Source: an uncultured Persicitalea sp. (lineage in GTDB: Bacteria > Bacteroidota > Bacteroidia > Cytophagales > Spirosomataceae). Taken from it: 22,112 nucleotides of DNA. Shown here in pieces: positions 8,267-15,343 of the stretch. Under the pieces are notes generated by a model that worked only from the letters and a program-made list of their open reading frames with translations, did not search any database and was not told the origin of the DNA. Numbering within the stretch: position 1 is the first letter of the stretch; each line of letters starts with the position of its first letter. The position numbers and the translations under genes are program-made. The stretch lies in NCBI GenBank assembly GCA_950075905.1, contig CATMVR010000009.1, positions 1 through 22,112 on the forward strand, written 5' to 3'.

Positions 8267-8365
8267 ATCCCGTAGCCCCCTGTACCGATCACGAAGTAAG
8301 TCGTTGCTGTTCAGACCTTAGGATATATCTATTATACTGGGCGACATAGCTCAGAAATCCTCGCC

Positions 8366-8402
8366 AAAAGTTTCGATATGTGAAAAAAGTTTATTACCTT
8401 AG
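8366..8402 (+). promoter_or_regulatory. Putative promoter and repeat operator of the toxin-antitoxin operon
   Basis: TTTC (8371-8374), a 20-base spacer and TACCTTAG (8395-8402) resemble TTTG-N19/20-TAnnTTTG with one mismatch in each element. Two copies of AAAAGTTT (8366-8373 and 8385-8392) are spaced 19 bases apart across it and could be binding sites for the Xre antitoxin, as such antitoxins commonly repress their own operon. Confidence 0.4.
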
Positions 8403-8422
8403 AGAAATATTTCCTAATCCAG

Positions 8423-8833
8423 ATGTCTACATCCCCAAGCAACCATAAATTAAGAACCACTCCCTACTTCGGGGTAGTAAGCCAGTCCCGGCAGGGTGTA
8501 TCACGCGCCCTGGCTGACGAAGTAGCAGGGCTGGTAGGGCTTACCAATCAGGAAATGGCCTATATTTTGGGTATGACTCCGCGGAATTTACACTACATCA
8601 AGGCGGATCAACGCTTCGGCACCACCGCTTCGGAAAGGCTACTGCTCCTGAAAAACGTGCTTCTGCACGCGCTGGATACCTTTGAGGAAAAGCCTAAGCT
8701 GGTACTGCAGTGGCTCCGAACCCCCATCCGCGAACTGAACGACCAATCGCCTATTCAACTCATGGATACCGTGACGGGTTTTGGACTGGTGGATGATGTA
8801 CTTGGCCGCCTGGATTACGGACTTCCTGCCTGA
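8423..8833 (+). CDS. Xre/MbcA/ParS-type antitoxin (DUF2384)
   Basis: A 136-residue antitoxin of the type II Xre-RES family. The middle holds an Xre-like helix-turn-helix (about residues 28-62: LADEVAGLVGLTNQEMAYIL and GMTPRNLHYIKA). The C-terminal part (about 85-136) is the toxin-binding DUF2384 domain, with its usual landmarks: W and P in LQWLRTPIRELNDQSP, the G of MDTVTGF, and the terminal RLDYGLPA. In this family the antitoxin neutralises the RES toxin by covering its active site and represses the operon. The toxin gene follows 11 bases after the stop, the expected order and spacing. Start ATG 8423 has a plausible promoter 20 bases upstream. Confidence 0.92.
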   Translation: MSTSPSNHKLRTTPYFGVVSQSRQGVSRALADEVAGLVGLTNQEMAYILGMTPRNLHYIKADQRFGTTASERLLLLKNVLLHALDTFEEKPKLVLQWLRTPIRELNDQSPIQLMDTVTGFGLVDDVLGRLDYGLPA

Positions 8834-8844
8834 CTGGTGCCTGT

Positions 8845-9306
8845 ATGGTGGTATACCGCATCATCCGTGAGAAGTTCAGACACGATGCTCTTTCTACCCT
8901 GGGTAGTCAGCTATACGGCGGACGCTGGAATCCCAAGGGGACAGCAGTGCTTTATACGACATCAACTCCCGAATTGGGACTTGTAGAAACCCTGGCCCAC
9001 GCACCTGGTGTACGCTACGAAGATTTGCCCCGCTACTGGCTTTCTCAAATTGAAATTCCAAATAACTTTCGTACCTATTCGGTGGAGGATATGCCTGATT
9101 ACTGGCAGGATAAAACCTATGACCGAACCCAACACTGGCTTCAAGACTGGTTGGAAAACCCTGATGTATTGTCCCTTTGTCTTCCCTCTGTCCTCGTTCC
9201 TTTTTCACAAAATATCATCATACACCCAGAGCACCCCTTATTCTCCGAAGTACGTCTTCTCAATCAACAACCCTTCCCGATAGATGAAAGGCTCCGGCGA
9301 AAATAG
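8845..9306 (+). CDS. RES-domain toxin (NAD+-degrading)
   Basis: A 153-residue RES domain protein, the toxin partner of the preceding antitoxin. Characterised relatives (such as MbcT and Xre-RES pairs) degrade NAD+ by phosphorolysis or hydrolysis, while ParT modifies a metabolic enzyme by ADP-ribosylation; all act in the cytoplasm and stop growth. The family pocket residues are visible: R27 in YGGRWNPKG, Y37 and E48 in VLYTTSTPELGLVETLAH, and S115 in LPSVLVPFSQNIIIHPEHP. Length is normal and no disruption is seen, so the toxin is probably active. Start ATG 8845 lies 11 bases after the antitoxin stop, so the two are co-transcribed. Which NAD+ chemistry applies cannot be told from sequence. Confidence 0.92.
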   Translation: MVVYRIIREKFRHDALSTLGSQLYGGRWNPKGTAVLYTTSTPELGLVETLAHAPGVRYEDLPRYWLSQIEIPNNFRTYSVEDMPDYWQDKTYDRTQHWLQDWLENPDVLSLCLPSVLVPFSQNIIIHPEHPLFSEVRLLNQQPFPIDERLRRK

Positions 9307-9321
9307 CAACAGAGTAAGGCC

Positions 9322-9376
9322 TATTCACTCATTCCGCGCGGCGCCCGCCAACATTCTATCATTCTATCATTCTATC
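9322..9376. repeat. ATTCTATC tandem repeat and ATTCACTC block downstream of the toxin gene
   Basis: ATTCTATC is repeated three times without change (9353-9376) and followed by ATT. ATTCACTCATTCCG lies just before it (9323-9336). The tandem repeat overlaps the last codons and stop of the convergent plsC gene. It is related in style to the repeats at 7430-7575, and CTCATTCCG occurs in both blocks (7545-7553, 9328-9336). Confidence 0.7.
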
Positions 9377-10113
9377 ATTTCAACCTTCTCCGATAAAAGC
9401 TCCCCCTGCACCACCTCCCGCCACCTTTCCATCAGCGCGGGTACGTCCTCCTGCGTAAGGCCGACGGTAGCAATAGGCTCATGCACTACGGCGTGCACGA
9501 CACCCGGCCGGAGGCGGAGCGGTGCTACATCGGGCAACAGTTGATGGTTGGTAAGCAGGCTGATGGGCACAATGGGTACCTGCTGCTGAATGGCCATGAT
9601 GAATGCCCCTTTTTGTAGCGGCAGATGCAGGTGCGGCAGTTTTTTGGTAACAATACCCCCTTCCGGAAAAATCATCACGCTGCGGCCCGCCGCCAAAGTT
9701 CGGAGGGATTTGTTGAGGGAATAGGCCCGGCTGTGGCCCTTATCGCGGTCTACCTGAATGTGTAGTTTGGCAAACATATAGCCGAACAGGGGTACCTTCT
9801 TTACGCCATGTTTGCCCACAAAGGCATAATAGTTGTCTACCACAACGCCCATGGTGGCAATGTCCAGGTAGGAAAAATGGTTAGCGCACAGTACGTAGGT
9901 ACCTCTCGGCTCGGGTTTGAACCGATACTCTACTTTAAAACGGATGCCCGCCAGCGGAAAAAACAGTTTTCCCCACAGCCGGTTGATGTAATGCGCATAG
10001 GGTTTCCATTCTTCTCTTTGCAGAAATAGCCAGGTAAACGGAAAGAGCAGCAAAAACAACGTAACAAACCAGAAAGCACACCAGGCGGTGTAAAGCAGGA
10101 GGAGGATACGCAT
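9367..10113 (-). CDS. plsC: 1-acyl-sn-glycerol-3-phosphate acyltransferase (PlsC family)
   Basis: A 248-residue membrane-associated acyltransferase that would add the second acyl chain to lysophosphatidic acid, making phosphatidic acid for phospholipid synthesis. An N-terminal hydrophobic segment (residues 2-31) anchors it in the inner membrane. The catalytic HX4D box is H79-D84 in NHFSYLD, and the glycerol-phosphate-binding box is FPEGG (149-153). Length is typical. The start ATG 10113 precedes the hydrophobic segment directly. The final residues MIE and the TGA stop are encoded by an 8-bp tandem repeat. It lies downstream of purH on the same strand, 117 bases apart, with a hairpin repeat between. 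Other lyso-acyltransferase substrates (for example ornithine lipids) remain possible. Confidence 0.88.
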   Translation of the reverse strand: MRILLLLYTAWCAFWFVTLFLLLFPFTWLFLQREEWKPYAHYINRLWGKLFFPLAGIRFKVEYRFKPEPRGTYVLCANHFSYLDIATMGVVVDNYYAFVGKHGVKKVPLFGYMFAKLHIQVDRDKGHSRAYSLNKSLRTLAAGRSVMIFPEGGIVTKKLPHLHLPLQKGAFIMAIQQQVPIVPISLLTNHQLLPDVAPLRLRPGVVHAVVHEPIATVGLTQEDVPALMERWREVVQGELLSEKVEMIE

Positions 10114-10148
10114 AGTTGTTTGCTGGGAGTGAAGATTATTGTTTTTTC

Positions 10149-10205
10149 ACCGCAAAGACGCGAAGTCGCGAAGATATATTCCTTGCGTCCTAGCGTCTTT
10201 GCGGT
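10149..10205. repeat. Hairpin-forming intergenic repeat between plsC and purH
   Basis: ACCGCAAAGACGC (10149-10161) and GCGTCTTTGCGGT (10193-10205) are perfect 13-bp inverted arms. Inside are further imperfect copies of the unit (GCGAAGTCGCGAAG; TTGCGTCCTAGCGTC). T tracts flank both sides on the plus strand. On the minus strand, downstream of purH, the hairpin is not followed by a good T tract, so it is a weak terminator in that direction. It looks like a dispersed repeat element rather than a gene-specific signal. Confidence 0.6.
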
Positions 10206-10230
10206 TTTTTAATAGGAAGAAACAGCTAAA

Positions 10231-11766
10231 TCAATGCTTGAAATGCCGTACGCCGGTGGTGACCATCGCCACGTCGTTGCCGTTGCAGTACTCGATGGAG
10301 TCCTTGTCGCGGATGGAGCCGCCGGGCTGCACTACGGCCGTGATGCCCGCCTCGTGGGCAATCTGCACGCAGTCGGGGAAGGGGAAGAAGGCATCAGAAG
10401 CCATTACTGCTCCGTTCAGGTCAAAGCCAAAGGCAGCGGCCTTGTCAATCGCCTGGCGCAGGGCATCCACGCGTGAGGTCTGTCCTGTACCGCTGGCCAG
10501 CAGCTGGTTTTCTTTGGCTAGTACGATAGTGTTGGACTTTGTATGCTTGCAGACTTTCAGGGCAAATTCCAGCGCTTTCAGCTCGGCTACGGTGGGGGCT
10601 TTTTCGGTGACGGTAGTCATCTGCTCGATTGTCTCAGTGACGTTGTCTTTGTCCTGCACCAGTACGCCGTTCAGGATGGTCTTAAACATTTCGTCGGGCA
10701 GGGTCAGCGGCTTGCGCTTCAGAAGGATACGGTTTTTCTTGGATTGAAGAATCTTCAAGGCATCCTCGCTGTACGCGGGAGCTATCAGGATTTCCATGAA
10801 GAGCTTGTTCAGTTCTTCGGCCGTTTCGGCGTCCACGTTGGTATTGGTGATGATTACCCCGCCAAAGGCCGATACGGGATCGCAGGCCAGGGCGTTGAGG
10901 TAGGCTTCCTTCGCCGTAGCTGCTGTGGCAATGCCGCAGGCATTGGTATGTTTGATGATGGCGAAGGTAGGGCCAGCGTCCTGAAACTCGTCGATGAGCC
11001 CCACGCAGGCATCCACATCCACGAGGTTGTTGTAGGAAAGCTCCTTACCATGAATTTTGGCGAACATCGCATCCAGATCGCCGTAGAAGGTGGCATTCTG
11101 GTGGGGATTTTCGCCGTAGCGGAGCGATTGGGATGGTAGTTCTTCAAACTGACGTACGCTTTGGCTCTCCTCGGCTTCGCCTTTCACAAACCACTGGTTG
11201 ATGGCCGTGTCGTAGTGTGAAGAAACCCCGAAAGCCGCCGCGGCGTACTGCCGGCGGTCTTCCAGGTCAGTGGCTCCGTCTTTTTCTACCAGCAGTTTCA
11301 GCGTATCGCTGTACTGATTTCTGGACGATACAATAAGCGTATCCTTAAAATTCTTAGCCGCCGCCCGGATCAGGGAAATGCCACCGATGTCAATTTTTTC
11401 AACGATATCCTCCGCGCTCGCTCCCGAGGCCACGGTTTCCTCAAACGGATACAAATCTACTACTACCATATCGAGGGCCGGAATGTTGAACTCCTCCGCC
11501 TGGGCTACGTCGCCTTCGTGGTCGCGGCGGTAAAGAATACCGCCAAATACCACCGGATGCAGGGTTTTGACGCGCCCGCCGAAAATGGATGGGTAGCCCG
11601 TCAGGCTTTCTACGGCCGTAACCGGAATCTGCAGCTCCTCGATGAAGGTTTGGGTACCTCCGGTAGAGTACAACTTCACCCCGTTTTCGTGCAGCAACCG
11701 GACGAGGGGTTCGAGGCCATCCTTATAGTAAACAGAGATGAGGGCGGATTGAATTTTTTTTGACAT
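10231..11766 (-). CDS. purH: Bifunctional AICAR formyltransferase / IMP cyclohydrolase
   Basis: A 511-residue enzyme for the last two steps of IMP synthesis: formylation of AICAR by 10-formyl-tetrahydrofolate, then ring closure. The N-terminal IMP cyclohydrolase (MGS-like) domain covers about residues 1-145, with STGGT (34-38) and the GGRVKTLHP loop (63-71). The C-terminal AICAR transformylase domain (about 200-511) has RYGENPHQ (216-223), the catalytic K272-H273 pair in IIKHTNACG, and the C-terminal SDAFFPFPD and QPGGSIRD motifs. Length is normal. ATG 11766 starts directly at MSKKIQSALISV, the usual N-terminus. It is divergent from the P450 gene, and a -7 box is seen at 11908-11901. Confidence 0.97.
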   Translation of the reverse strand: MSKKIQSALISVYYKDGLEPLVRLLHENGVKLYSTGGTQTFIEELQIPVTAVESLTGYPSIFGGRVKTLHPVVFGGILYRRDHEGDVAQAEEFNIPALDMVVVDLYPFEETVASGASAEDIVEKIDIGGISLIRAAAKNFKDTLIVSSRNQYSDTLKLLVEKDGATDLEDRRQYAAAAFGVSSHYDTAINQWFVKGEAEESQSVRQFEELPSQSLRYGENPHQNATFYGDLDAMFAKIHGKELSYNNLVDVDACVGLIDEFQDAGPTFAIIKHTNACGIATAATAKEAYLNALACDPVSAFGGVIITNTNVDAETAEELNKLFMEILIAPAYSEDALKILQSKKNRILLKRKPLTLPDEMFKTILNGVLVQDKDNVTETIEQMTTVTEKAPTVAELKALEFALKVCKHTKSNTIVLAKENQLLASGTGQTSRVDALRQAIDKAAAFGFDLNGAVMASDAFFPFPDCVQIAHEAGITAVVQPGGSIRDKDSIEYCNGNDVAMVTTGVRHFKH

Positions 11767-11900
11767 TGGAAACGATTTGAGCGTTATTTAGAAAAAATGG
11801 AACTCGGGGCAGCGAGCCAACGAGGTACATCGCTGTGTATACTTTTAGATTTAAGGCGCAACTACTCGGCGTGTCGGGCACCTGCCATAAAATGAAACTG

Positions 11901-11908
11901 CAAAGATA
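11901..11908 (-). promoter_or_regulatory. -7 promoter box upstream of purH
   Basis: On the minus strand TATCTTTG (11908-11901) fully matches TAnnTTTG. It would give purH a leader of about 125-130 bases. No clear -33 TTTG was found at 19-20 bases, and I recognise no riboswitch in the leader. Confidence 0.45.
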
Positions 11909-11935
11909 AGGCAAACTACAAGAATATTGTCCGTT

Positions 11936-13333
11936 ATGAAAACACTTACTGCCCTTTCGCCCATCGTTCCGCGGCATAAAGGTCTGCCACTGGTAGGCAA
12001 CACGTTTGCCTTTATCCGTGATCCGCTGGGCTTTCTGCTATCCTTGCAGGAGATGTACCCCCGGCTGGCCACGATCAACCTGCTGGGCCGGACGATCACC
12101 GTGCTGCAAACTGCCGAAGATGCCAAATATGTATTGCAGGAAAACAACCGCAATTACCACAAAAGTGAAGCGTACCGGGTACTGGCTATTTTTTTGGGAA
12201 ATGGATTGCTAACGAGCGAGGGAGATTTCTGGCGGCGGCAGCGCAAATTGGCCCAGCCCGCTTTTTACAAACAGCGGTTGGCCCTGATGACCGATATGAT
12301 GGTGCAGGAAACGGAGCATTTGCTGGCCGACTGGAAAGCCCATGACACCCGGCAGCCCCGCGACATCAGTCAGGATATGCTGCGGCTGACGCTCAACATC
12401 GTCACCAAAGCGCTGTTCAGTACAGACGTAGGTACCCGCGTGGCCGGTATCTCGACGGCCCTGGATGAAATCATGCACTACGCCGACGAGGAGCTGAAAA
12501 GCTTTATCCATATTCCGCTCAAATACTCCACACCCCGAAACGTGCGCTTTCGGAACGCGGTAAGTAAAGTAGAGGAGGTGATCTACGGCATCATCAACGG
12601 TCGGCGAAGGGAATGGGAGAAAGACCCCACCTCCCGCCACGACGACCTGCTGGATATGCTGATGCACACCCGCGACGAGGAAACCGGCGAAACGATGTCG
12701 GACGCACAGCTACGCGACGAAGTGACCACCATCTTCATGGCCGGCCACGAAACCACCGCTAACGCCCTGTCGTGGGCGTTGTATGTACTGGCGCAACAGC
12801 CCGAGGTGGTTAAAAAGATCAGGAAAGAGAGTCAACAGGTATGGAGCGCCGAAGGTACTTCGACGTTTGAGAAAGCCCGCGAACTGCGCTATACTTTGCA
12901 GGTGGTTCAGGAAGTAATGCGGCTCTACCCGCCCGCCTGGATCATTGGCCGGAGGGCCCTCAGCGAAGATCAAATTGGCCCTTATACCTTCCCGGCCGAT
13001 TCGTATTTTCTGATTAGCCCCTATACGCTGCACCGTCGCCCGGAGTACTGGGACGAACCGGAGGCATTCAATCCTGATCGTTTTTCGGAAGCACACGCCA
13101 AAGACCGGCCCACCTATGCTTATATTCCGTTTGGGGGTGGCCCCCGCTTGTGTGTCGGCAATAACTTTGCCTTGCTGGAAATGCAATTGGTGTTGTCGCT
13201 GCTAGTGCGGGATTATGATGTTAGTCTGACCGCTCCAGATCAGGTGGTGGTACCGGAACCCATGGTAACCCTGCGGCCGCGGGGCGGCCTTTCGCTGCGG
13301 ATCGTACCGCGTGAGCAGGTTGTCAGTGCCTGA
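11936..13333 (+). CDS. Cytochrome P450
   Basis: A 465-residue soluble bacterial P450 monooxygenase. Landmarks in order: C-helix WRRQRKLAQPAF (99-110); I-helix oxygen-activation motif AGHETT (269-274); K-helix ExxR at E326-R329 (EVMRLYPP); and haem-binding loop FGGGPRLCVG (399-408) with thiolate ligand C406. No membrane anchor is present, although the N-terminus has the proline-rich hinge (PRHKGLPLVGN) usual before the P450 fold. The sequence style (GHETTANALSWALY, RLYPPAWIIGRRA) resembles fatty-acid-hydroxylase-like P450s, but the substrate cannot be assigned. No ferredoxin or reductase gene is adjacent, so electrons must come from partners elsewhere. A TTG at 11927 is in frame, but ATG 11936 is preferred. 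Its last 11 bases overlap the end of mnmH on the other strand. Confidence 0.95.
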   Translation: MKTLTALSPIVPRHKGLPLVGNTFAFIRDPLGFLLSLQEMYPRLATINLLGRTITVLQTAEDAKYVLQENNRNYHKSEAYRVLAIFLGNGLLTSEGDFWRRQRKLAQPAFYKQRLALMTDMMVQETEHLLADWKAHDTRQPRDISQDMLRLTLNIVTKALFSTDVGTRVAGISTALDEIMHYADEELKSFIHIPLKYSTPRNVRFRNAVSKVEEVIYGIINGRRREWEKDPTSRHDDLLDMLMHTRDEETGETMSDAQLRDEVTTIFMAGHETTANALSWALYVLAQQPEVVKKIRKESQQVWSAEGTSTFEKARELRYTLQVVQEVMRLYPPAWIIGRRALSEDQIGPYTFPADSYFLISPYTLHRRPEYWDEPEAFNPDRFSEAHAKDRPTYAYIPFGGGPRLCVGNNFALLEMQLVLSLLVRDYDVSLTAPDQVVVPEPMVTLRPRGGLSLRIVPREQVVSA

Positions 13334-14375
13334 TTATTTCCTGATCTGAATCCACCCCGGCCCGTTCTGCCCAGGAGAGGAGTTGCCGGGCGGTAGAGGC
13401 GGCATCGTCCTGCATGGGCTCGCAGGTATAGGAAACCGGCCGCTTTTCCACGCCGTGCAGGTAGGCTTTGTCGTAGTAGGTAAGGGTAATTTCGGCCACG
13501 GCGGCAAAATCCCGCCGGTCGAGCGCCTCGATGGCGGCTTTGTGGTGCTGTCCGCCCAACCGCTTCTGTATCCGGTGGGTAGCTTCATAGAGTAGCGCTA
13601 TATCAAAGCAGGCATACTCGCGCACCAGGCGTTCGATGCGTAGGTTCTTTTCAAGTTCTACCAACACCAGCGGTGCTTTCTGCATTTGCGTCCACACACT
13701 TTCGGGCAGCAGGCAGCGGCCTACTGAGCGGCTTTCGTCCTCGATCCACACCCGCCGGTCAGGATCTAATTGCAGCCATTCCAGGTACAGTTGGTTTTCA
13801 AAATGCTCGGTGCTGGGTTGAGCGAGTTGCCCGATGGCTCCGTACGATGAGCCTTTGTGGTGAGCCAGCTGTTCCAGGTCTATGACCTGCTCGCCCAGAG
13901 CCCGTAGTTGATGCAGGATTTCGGTTTTGCCGCTCCCCGTTTTTCCACCCAGCACTACCAGTTTCCGGGGTTCGCTCAGGCCTTCCAGTACCTGCGTCCG
14001 GAAAGCCTTATAGCCGCCTACCAGCGTAGCTACCTTCATACCGGCGGTTTCGAGCAGCCAGCCAAACGACCCGCTGCGCATGCCCCCCCGCCAGCAATGC
14101 ACAAGAATCTCGTCACCGTCGGTCAGGGCTTTGGCCTGCCGCACAAAATCAGACATTTTGGGACCCACGATGTCCAGTCCCAGCAGCAAAGCATCCGGCT
14201 GGCTCACCTGCTTGTAGGTAGTACCTACACGCGCTCTTTCTTCGTTAGTAAACAGCGGAATATTGACCGCGCCCGGAATATGCCCCTGCGCAAACTCCCC
14301 CGGCGAGCGTACGTCCACCACGGGAAGTGACCGGGCTTTTTGCAGAAAATCCTGCGGAGATAAGGGCTTTGGCAT
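13323..14375 (-). CDS. mnmH: tRNA 2-selenouridine synthase
   Basis: A 350-residue MnmH (SelU, YbbB) protein. It replaces sulfur by selenium in 2-thiouridine at the wobble position of tRNAs for Lys, Glu and Gln, through a geranylated intermediate. The N-terminal rhodanese domain (about 1-130) has VVDVRSPGEFAQGHIPGAVN and the catalytic C94 in HCWRGGMRS. The C-terminal half has a P-loop GGKTGSGKT (143-151) and conserved IEDESRSVG. Length fits the family. Start ATG 14375 gives the usual N-terminus. It lies 50 bases downstream of pdxJ on the same strand, likely one transcript. The selenium donor enzyme SelD is not in the window; without it the protein may only geranylate tRNA. Confidence 0.93.
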   Translation of the reverse strand: MPKPLSPQDFLQKARSLPVVDVRSPGEFAQGHIPGAVNIPLFTNEERARVGTTYKQVSQPDALLLGLDIVGPKMSDFVRQAKALTDGDEILVHCWRGGMRSGSFGWLLETAGMKVATLVGGYKAFRTQVLEGLSEPRKLVVLGGKTGSGKTEILHQLRALGEQVIDLEQLAHHKGSSYGAIGQLAQPSTEHFENQLYLEWLQLDPDRRVWIEDESRSVGRCLLPESVWTQMQKAPLVLVELEKNLRIERLVREYACFDIALLYEATHRIQKRLGGQHHKAAIEALDRRDFAAVAEITLTYYDKAYLHGVEKRPVSYTCEPMQDDAASTARQLLSWAERAGVDSDQEIIRH

Positions 14376-14425
14376 TGTATCGAAAAGATAAATAACTATT
14401 TGAAAAAGAGTGAGCGGGGCCTTAC

Positions 14426-15142
14426 CTACTCCAATTCGCGCAGGTACATCTGAATGGTATTTTCCAGTCCAAAGTAGAGCGCATCCGAAATAAGCGCGTG
14501 GCCAATAGATACTTCATCGAGCCAGGGGATACTCTGCCGCAGGTAGCGCAGGTTGTCCAGACTCAGGTCGTGCCCCGCGTTCAGGCCCAAACCTACCCGG
14601 CGGGCGGCTTCGGCGGCTTTCACGAAAGGAGCTACGGCTTTGGCGCGATCTGCAAAGTAGCGCTCGGCGTAGGGCTCGGTGTACAGTTCTACGCGGTCGG
14701 CTCCGCATTCTTTGGCCCCTTCTACCATGCGCTCGTCGGCATCTACGAATACCGATACCCGGATATTGGCTGTTTTAAACTCGGCAATCAGATCGGTGAG
14801 GCGGGCTTTGTGGGTGATGGTATCCCAGCCGGCGTTGGAAGTAATAGCGCCCAGGGCGTCGGGTACGAGTGTTACTTGCTCAGGTTTGGTAGCCAGGACC
14901 AGCTCCACAAATTTGCGCTCGGAGGGATTGCCTTCTATGTTAAATTCGGTGGTAACTACCTCTTTCAGATCGTACACATCCTGGTAGCGGATATGGCGCT
15001 CGTCGGGACGGGGATGCACGGTAATTCCCTCGGCCCCAAAATGCTCGCAGTCGAGCGCTACTTTGACGACGTTGGGGTTGTTACCCCCGCGTGAATTGCG
15101 CAGGGTGGCTATTTTGTTGATATTGACACTTAACCGGGTCAT
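14426..15142 (-). CDS. pdxJ: Pyridoxine 5'-phosphate synthase
   Basis: A 238-residue TIM-barrel enzyme that condenses 3-amino-2-oxopropyl phosphate with 1-deoxy-xylulose 5-phosphate to make pyridoxine 5'-phosphate, the last ring-forming step of DXP-dependent vitamin B6 synthesis. The family N-terminus LSVNINKIATLRNSRGG (4-20), the GITVHPRPDERHI active-site loop (39-51), EFNIEGNPS and GLGLNAGHDLSLDNL near the C-terminus are all present. The frame is open further upstream to 15226, but ATG 15142 starts right before the conserved N-terminus and gives the normal length, so it is chosen. Presence of PdxJ implies the DXP-dependent B6 route. It probably leads a pdxJ-mnmH transcript and is divergent from yqeY. 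Confidence 0.96.
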   Translation of the reverse strand: MTRLSVNINKIATLRNSRGGNNPNVVKVALDCEHFGAEGITVHPRPDERHIRYQDVYDLKEVVTTEFNIEGNPSERKFVELVLATKPEQVTLVPDALGAITSNAGWDTITHKARLTDLIAEFKTANIRVSVFVDADERMVEGAKECGADRVELYTEPYAERYFADRAKAVAPFVKAAEAARRVGLGLNAGHDLSLDNLRYLRQSIPWLDEVSIGHALISDALYFGLENTIQMYLRELE

Positions 15143-15212
15143 GGACAAATGGATGATTGTATGGGCGTTGATTTTGGCGCGAAAGCCTGTGCAAATGGTC
15201 ACAGAGTATTCG

Positions 15213-15220
15213 TACCTTTG
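15213..15220 (+). promoter_or_regulatory. -7 promoter box for the yqeY-cvpA-rlmN cluster
   Basis: TACCTTTG fully matches TAnnTTTG. It lies 150 bases before ATG 15370 and only 3 bases from an opposing -7 box (15224-15231). No convincing -33 element was found at 19-20 bases. Confidence 0.5.
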
Positions 15221-15223
15221 TGG

Positions 15224-15231
15224 CAAAGTTA
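15224..15231 (-). promoter_or_regulatory. -7 promoter box for pdxJ
   Basis: On the minus strand TAACTTTG (15231-15224) fully matches TAnnTTTG and would give pdxJ a leader of about 75 bases before ATG 15142. No clear -33 element was found. Confidence 0.5.
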
Positions 15232-15343
15232 CCTCTATCGAACGTAAGTAGCCAGAGAATTGTTTGGGTTTGATGCGGATTGGGCTATGCAGGAATATTT
15301 TCAGGATTGTTTAAGTTTATCAGTATAGATTCATTTTACATTG

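Noticed and set aside
9322..9376. CRISPR-like array
   Set aside because: The units are only 8 bp with no spacers; it is a simple tandem repeat.
10543..11139. Long plus-strand frames antisense to purH, and similar antisense frames opposite rlmN (16652-17557) and the FG-GAP gene (19797-20729)
   Set aside because: All are shadows of strongly conserved genes on the other strand and show no domain of their own.
11767..11900. Possible riboswitch in the purH leader
   Set aside because: The leader is long enough, but I could not find the conserved core of a purine or other known riboswitch.
15143..15226. N-terminal extension of PdxJ from 15226
   Set aside because: It would cover the pdxJ promoter box region and adds residues not found in the family; ATG 15142 gives the normal length.
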